Shown piece after piece: positions 58,425 through 64,000 of a stretch of 64,000 nt of DNA. Source of the DNA: Polytrichum commune (Eukaryota > Streptophyta > Polytrichopsida > Polytrichales > Polytrichaceae); the NCBI GenBank assembly GCA_950295325.1, contig OX485809.1, positions 21,454,001 to 21,518,000 on the forward strand, in the 5' to 3' direction. The position numbers and the translations under genes are program-made. The notes under the pieces were generated by a model. That model did no database searches. It was not told the DNA's origin and was given only the letters and a program-made list of their open reading frames with translations. Position 1 is the stretch's first letter. Every line of letters starts with the position of its first letter.

Positions 58425-61400
58425 TTATGCACTGAATCCAGAAGTCAGGGGTGTCCACAGTCCAGCACCAAGAGTGCAAGCCTGATCTGATGCTATGGCC
58501 ATGTCTGTAGTTGAAAAACCTGCATTGCAAATATTTGCAAATGCACGCATGTGTTTCATTCCATACTGGGTCAATGCACCACAGTTTGCCTCAAATATGC
58601 GTACCTGCATAAGAATCAAGTGTTAGAAACAATGATGCAGTTATTGCTGTTAACTATTGCAGTTAAACCCATACAAGTACAAAAAAAGATGGTGTTCTTG
58701 AAAATGATAACCATCCCCTTTCAAATTTCGACACAGCTTTTAAGGGAACAAAAGACCCTGAGAAGTGATTAACAAAAATGACTTTCTTGGGTTGCAAAAC
58801 AAAGTTGTAACTCTTTCAGAGTTTTAACTCCTTCAATCCAAATGGGCTTTTTGGTCAGGAGTTGGTCACACATGATTTCTCATCGGTTGTTTTGCTTACA
58901 ATATCATTACTATCTTTACACTTGTGGTGCATCCTCGGAGGTGGTACTTAAATCTGAATGAACAGCGACCCATTTTCAGTTCGTTGAGGGCCAAACTCTT
59001 TTCAGCACCTAGTGGCATACCAAACCTCCACACTACCTCCAAGCATGTACCGATCAATTATACGACAAGGATGAGTCCTAGGCAACTCGTCTTGCATCAG
59101 TGAAAATTGTCCTGCTTCATTGATAATTCTACATAGTACAACTGTAGTAAATTTGCAAGAAAACTCATCGGCCCAAGACAAGTTGCCTAGATCTCATATG
59201 CTGTATTGTTACCAAACATGGAAAAGTGTTGTAACACCGAACTCCCAAAATTGATTCCCTTTGAATTAAGGGATATCCCTATTCACTTGAATGGAATGTA
59301 GACTTACCATGGTTTTGAGGCAGGTCCAGTCATCCACAAGAACTTGCCCCATGGAACGCACAGCAGCTAATTCCTGGGGACCTTTCTCATCACCAAACAG
59401 AGACATCCCAATGATCAAAACGCTATTGTCCAAATGCTTGCGATGAGCTTGGATGTTAGCCAACTCCAATTCAGCATGCAATTTCCGGCTAGACCCCTCA
59501 GCAGCTCTGTTGTACTGCATCACATGCAACCCCCAGTCCCAATCATCAGAGAACCTGTGTTTCAAAGAGTACAAGTCACTTAACCCTCTAAATTTTCAGT
59601 TACAACATCTCACAAAATACCTGAATACACAATAGTGTTATCCTTAAAGTCTCTTAAATAGTCATGTTTGGTAAGGAGTTTCACCCCACTTTTGGCAATT
59701 CATATTGTTCAAGTACTCAAATGGTATCAGATCCCCCAATTTTGGTGAATTGAAAGGGAGGTGTTTGACTTTGGCTGAGAAATGGTTATGTCAAAATGAC
59801 CTCCTTGTCAAACGTTTGAGACCACGATTTTTGGTGCCTTGAAAAGTTTGACATAACATTCATTTCTATATATAGCCATCTTCAGGCCAAAGTTAAATGC
59901 CTCCACTTCGTTTCACCAATATTGGATGTTTTGGTACCACTTGAACACATTAAACATTAAAATTTGTCAAAAGTGGGGCAAAACTCCCTACCAAAACATT
60001 AGCTTTTGAGAAGCTTAAAGGATAACTCCATTGAATCTCATACAGGCCTAAAACTGCTGGACTCAGTGTCTCTTGAAAGTATACCTTATGCCAGAGATGG
60101 AGTAAGTCAGCATCTCGTTGAGGAACATGGGTGAGGTGCCGCTTATGAGTATTTTGTGATAAAAGCTTTGGAAGGTCGGGTTTTGTGACATTCTCATTAG
60201 CAGGGTCAAAACCAAGGAAGCGCTCCAACTCCTCTACATCAATGCGAAGATCACCATATTGCATCACATGTGAACCAGAATTATATGTCTCGTCATTTGA
60301 TGTTCTCGATTTGACCTGCATCAAGAATGAATGAATTAAGTATGAAAACAGCACAGAAGGACCAATGAATCAATTAGGGTCTTACTAATTTAGTGATGAG
60401 AACAGGACGAGAACTTACTAGGATGTACTGATCCTCGAGTGTCTCCTTCCTCAAATTTTCCTTCTCACTGTAACCCAACATTAGGTTCAGATAATAACGT
60501 GATACACAAAAAAAAAATTCCTTGATATGATGCAAATATCAACCCATGAATGAAGATAATGTACAAATTTCATTATTTGTCTGCAACTTTACTGTCAACC
60601 AATCTGTGACCTGATAGATTTTACCTGGACTAAAAAGTGGGATGTCTTGTCCAGTCCCTCTATGTGAGTTAATTATCTCTCTAATTGGATGGCCTTCAAA
60701 TGGGGCTTGCTTTCCACTTGTGGTGCATGCTTGGAGGTGGTGATTGAACTTGAATGAAGAGCAACCTATTTCAGTCATTGAGGGCCAAACTCATTTTAGC
60801 ACCTGTTGGCAGGCCAAAATGAGTTTGACCTTCAATAATCCATAATAGAATGTTCTTCATTCAAACCTCCACCCTACCTCCAAGCATGCACCGCAACTTA
60901 CCAAATCTGGAGGGTATTTTATGCAAAACAACCACCTCCCGACCAAAAGACAGGTCAAGTTTGGAGAACTATATGGCACCAACTCCCGCAGAAAAGTCCC
61001 ATTGAGTTCAAGGATAATTCTAAAATTCACCTAAAATGGTAAAAAGGTGACGTTCAGTTACTTACGTATCTTCCATCCAGGCAACACTATAGAGATCACC
61101 CAAGCAGGTCTCATACTCAGGAGGAGGTTCAGGAAACATGCCAGGGCAGTAAGTTCCCCAGCTGCTCTCCTCTGCATTAGAGGCAGTGGTGACATAAATA
61201 TTCAAGCCTTCCGGTAAGAGTCCGTCAAAGATACTTCCACTCTCGCATGCCTCCAAATATATCACCTGCAATTTCATCAATCAGCCCAAACTATGCCCAG
61301 CAGACCTTGCCACTTCTGCATAAACGTGAACTAAATCACTTAGCATGGGTTTACATTAAGGTCCGGTCCAAGAAACTCCAGGTCCAAAACACCCCTTAAT

Positions 61401-63289
61401 GAACCTTACATTCAGACTCAAGATTGATCCCAATCTTGAAGAACGGTTTCTAGAAATAGGAGTACTTTTTGGAGTGGGACCTGCCAAGATTTGGCAGGAA
61501 ATTGATGCCACATTGGCACCATTTCATTCTGTCATACCTTGGACCCAGACCCTAGTGTCAACTCCTTGGGTCCAAAATTCTGCACTCGACCACTAGGATC
61601 GCTTGATTTGGAGTTTCTTTGGTCTTAGACCTTTTAATTTTCAGTGTGGATCCTCTGCCAAAATTGCCGATGGCTGACCTAGTTTTTTCAAGGAAGTAGA
61701 GATACAATGACCCGGTATTTCAAGAGGTTCATACCAATTCCTTGAAAGCACCCAATTCCGCCTTCTTCTTCAGAGTCTCCACCAACTCGTCAGCATATAG
61801 GTAGGGCAACGTTGGCATCCCTGTTCATGAAAACATAAAATTACTCCCAATAGTGCTTGCCAACTCTGTCATGATAACAAGAGAATCTCCACAAATACCT
61901 ACGAGTACACACAATTACATAACAAAGTCCTTGCACACGGGTCTATTGATTTGAAGTTCAAACATATGATTAAACTAAAATTGTAGAGTTGCCACTGTCC
62001 ATTGCAGGTCAATAATGCCATGCTCTTGATTGTCTTTTTACCGAATGCTCATAATATATAGACGGATGATATTTGCAGGAGTTCAAGTTCTAAATCATGA
62101 ATCACCTAACCAAAATTGTAACTCACCAAGGACACCGGGGCCTCCATGGTCGGTGTAGTAGATGAAAACATGGTCATTAGGACCACTAGCAACCACTTTA
62201 CCGCTGCCTCCTTTGATCGCATCTTTGTTTCCCAGGATTGCAGCCAAGAAGTTGTTCACAGTCACATTGGATCCTGTGTAATCCTACATTCCCAATAATT
62301 GTTTCTTCCTTAAATTAAACTCATACCAAATGCTTACAAGTACTGTAAAATCCACACCCTCAGAGCGATACCTGCAGTAGGAAACTATTCATGTGGACAA
62401 CAAACAAAATGCTTCACAAATTTAAAGAGGCAACTTATTTTCAAGAGCACAATTCAATCTCATAGTTTGTTTATATGATACGTAACTTGAAACACCGACT
62501 ACATATCTCAAGCCCTAGTCCAGTGACCTAAAGATTTAGTTACACAAGTATGAGTTAAGAAACACATGAATCTAACACTTTTTCTAACTATAGATTTGCC
62601 TTTAGTTACAGGTAAACAAAACTCACAATATTAACTCAGACACTCTACTACTAAATCCTTTCATACAATTAGGTTGTAACCAGTGTTGGACTGGTATCCT
62701 CTTTTTCCTATACCACTGGAGTATCTAGAATGGGGATTTCGCATTTTTTGATACTGGTAGGGTATGGGTAATTGGTGGTATTTTTGTTTTTGATACCATT
62801 CGGGTATATATACCATGCAAGAACCTTCATACCTAGGTAAAATTGTCCGAGTATCAAAATGGTTAAGAATGGTATTGACCCAAATAATAACTCAAGTAGA
62901 CAAAGATTCTTTCACCTTGACATACCCACCAAATATCAATAGTTGACTGGTACTACAACTTTGATCACCATGGGTAGGTGTTTTGACACCATTATTGATG
63001 TTGATTACTAATACCATGCATTCACCTATCTACCGGTCCAACATTGGTTGTAACCTCTGAGACATGTAGAAACTGATCTCCTGCATGCAAACAAGTGAAA
63101 AAAACTCTAGATCAGGACACAAACCTTGGGAACACCTTGGTAGACGTCAGGCCCATCCGGTCTGTTGATTAGAGTCCCTGGGTGAGGATTCTCAAAGTCA
63201 TATGCAATATCATCATACATGAAGACAATGATATTTTCGTCTTTCAAACCTCCCCGCTTCAAAATTTGATATGCATGGCATACATCCGA
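58425..63289 (-). CDS. VPE: Legumain / vacuolar processing enzyme (C13 protease), 5' end missing
   Basis: Eight visible exons: 63289-63125, 62283-62127, 61820-61735, 61265-61066, 60467-60419, 60315-60085, 59514-59308, 58604-58425, all GT..AG and in phase, giving 424 residues to the stop. The protein starts at [20 protein letters not shown]. Catalytic His lies in YTDHGGPG and catalytic Cys in YLEACESGS; substrate-pocket blocks [10 protein letters not shown] and [16 protein letters not shown] follow. The C-terminal prodomain keeps [20 protein letters not shown] and ends LTSGFSA. Full plant enzymes are about 480-490 residues. The missing first exon (signal peptide, RWAVLVAGS block, ..YRHQ) is not in 63290-64000 and must lie to the right. 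The enzyme cleaves after Asn/Asp in vacuoles. An N-glycosylation sequon (SNVT) is present. Introns carry at least four repeat elements. Confidence 0.95.
58830..59060 (-). repeat. Dispersed intronic repeat, copy 2
   Basis: In the last legumain intron. Shares GTTGAGGGCCAAACTC, TTTCAGCACCTAGTGGCATA and CTACCTCCAAGCATGTACC with the other copies. Confidence 0.55.
59664..59999. mobile_element. MITE in legumain intron (60084-59515)
   Basis: A 336-bp element with 36-bp terminal inverted repeats: left ATGTTTGGTAAGGAGTTTCA, right the complement of ATGTTTTGGTAGGGAGTTTT; CCCCACTTTTG follows in both. Non-coding. Confidence 0.75.
60690..61015 (+). repeat. Dispersed intronic repeat, copy 3
   Basis: Best copy of the family. 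Contains the hairpin GGCCAAACTCATTTTAGCAC..GGCCAAAATGAGTTTGACC and ends in AAAAGTCCCATTGAGTTC. It lies in the legumain intron 60468-61065. Confidence 0.6.
61358..61635. mobile_element. MITE-like inverted repeat in legumain intron (61266-61734)
   Basis: Ends GGTCCGGTCCAAGAAACTCC (left) and the complement of GGTCTAAGACCAAAGAAACT (right) form imperfect terminal inverted repeats around 280 bp of non-coding DNA. Confidence 0.55.
62682..63045. mobile_element. Mutator-like MITE, copy 3 (legumain intron)
   Basis: A 364-bp element AGTGTTGGAC..GTCCAACATT flanked by a perfect direct repeat GGTTGTAACC (62672-62681 and 63046-63055). A 9-10 bp target duplication is typical of Mutator-like elements. It is the best-preserved of three copies, so the family was active after this intron formed. 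Confidence 0.85.
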
Positions 63290-64000
63290 CTGTTCATACA
63301 TTGAAAGACACACACCACACACCACATTATAACACAGGAAATGATAAAGTTGTTGAGTCTCATCCAAGCTCATGGTTTTACAAAATGTCTGTCAAGAAAC
63401 ACACATAGGCTAAGCGGGCCTAATTCAGTTACTTATCTTAATCACAGACACCTATACTTGAGTGGTGGATGGATAGGTTCAGATGTAAGAACAGACACCA
63501 AGAAGACATGTGTTTAAAACAGATTGGACTACAGCTCAAATATCATTAGCCATTTTAGGCTTAAAAATCTAGGCTAAAACTTGTTTTGGGCACCTTTGTG
63601 ACCTTCTTATGGCTCACTGTAAGTGAACTTTGATAATCCATAATAACTTGATATTAGCTCCAAAACTTTCTGGGATTGATCCCGGCTTCCTCAGATACAT
63701 TGGCAGACGCAGAAAAATTTGAACCTTGTGAATCCAAGTAGTATAAGGTAGCAAACAGCACAAAGTAACGAAGGTCCATCTACCTTAAGGACACTATGAA
63801 TTCGGGCCAGCAAAATCATACAAAGGAAGAGGGTCTGCAAGGTCGAAGGCACCACATAGGTCCAGATATATTTCATGTTTGCAACTGACTTCCTTCCCTC
63901 TCAATGTTTGTTGTAAGATGTTCACTTCGCAATGTCTGCTAATAATCAAGGCATAAGGAAAAATTGATGTATAGTATGATTTCATCGAAGATATAAATAG
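63290..64000. other. Part of legumain intron 1, with a dispersed repeat
   Basis: Upstream of the first visible legumain exon. 63419-63560 is a partial plus copy of the family described at 31973-32590 (AATTCAGTTACTTATCTTAA, GACATGTGTTTAAAACAGAT). I searched for the first exon and did not find it; the minus-strand frames at 63691-63985 have no legumain motif. Confidence 0.5.

Noticed and set aside
59515-59557. Alternative upstream acceptor for the legumain exon (adding [13 protein letters not shown])
   Set aside because: It would shift the frame relative to the preceding phase-0 exon; the acceptor at 59515-59516 restores the conserved junction.
63691-63985. Minus-strand frames tested as the missing first legumain exon
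   Set aside because: They lack the signal peptide plus RWAVLVAGS and YRHQ motifs expected there and have no fitting donor site.

Overview
The window looks like nuclear DNA of a green plant. Three of its four protein genes have many short exons joined by GT..AG introns. Their closest remembered relatives are plant proteins: a plastid-type FAM210/DUF1279 protein, a UCP031088-type alpha/beta hydrolase and a vacuolar processing enzyme. Gene density is low, AT content is high, and a TTTAGGG-type telomeric motif occurs inside an intron. A non-seed plant or charophyte is my guess, because the best-preserved retroelement resembles the algal Dualen/RandI class. That placement is inference only.

Layout. 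1-13.5 kb: gene-poor, packed with small inverted-repeat elements, several nested in each other. 13.6-19.5 kb: alpha/beta hydrolase gene, minus strand, ten confident exons plus a tentative last one. 20.8-28.2 kb: a 7.3-kb LINE on the minus strand, bounded by an exact 16-bp target-site duplication. 28.6-31.5 kb: three-exon DUF1279 gene, minus strand. 32-35.4 kb: dispersed repeats and a decayed plus-strand coding region. 35.5-41.2 kb: a 5.7-kb CACTA (En/Spm) element with 3-bp TSD, holding a 231-bp AC microsatellite and a roughly 155-bp tandem array. 41-48 kb: decayed, no intact gene. 48.8-49.85 kb: intronless membrane-anchored methyltransferase-like gene, minus strand. 50-58 kb: repeats and unassigned DNA. 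58.4-64 kb: legumain gene, minus strand; eight exons are visible and the first lies beyond the right edge.

The four genes are not an operon or pathway; each is an ordinary plant housekeeping-type gene with its own role. Their introns are swollen by the same dispersed element families found between genes.

The most interesting object is the LINE. Its sense frame begins with a 2A-like ribosome-skipping motif (GDIELNPGP). It is followed by an APE-type endonuclease, reverse transcriptase, RNase H, a CCHC zinc finger and a restriction-like (PD..E..K) endonuclease. That is two different endonucleases plus a 2A peptide in one element. The copy is inactive: two in-frame stops, about four frame changes and an apparently lost start codon.
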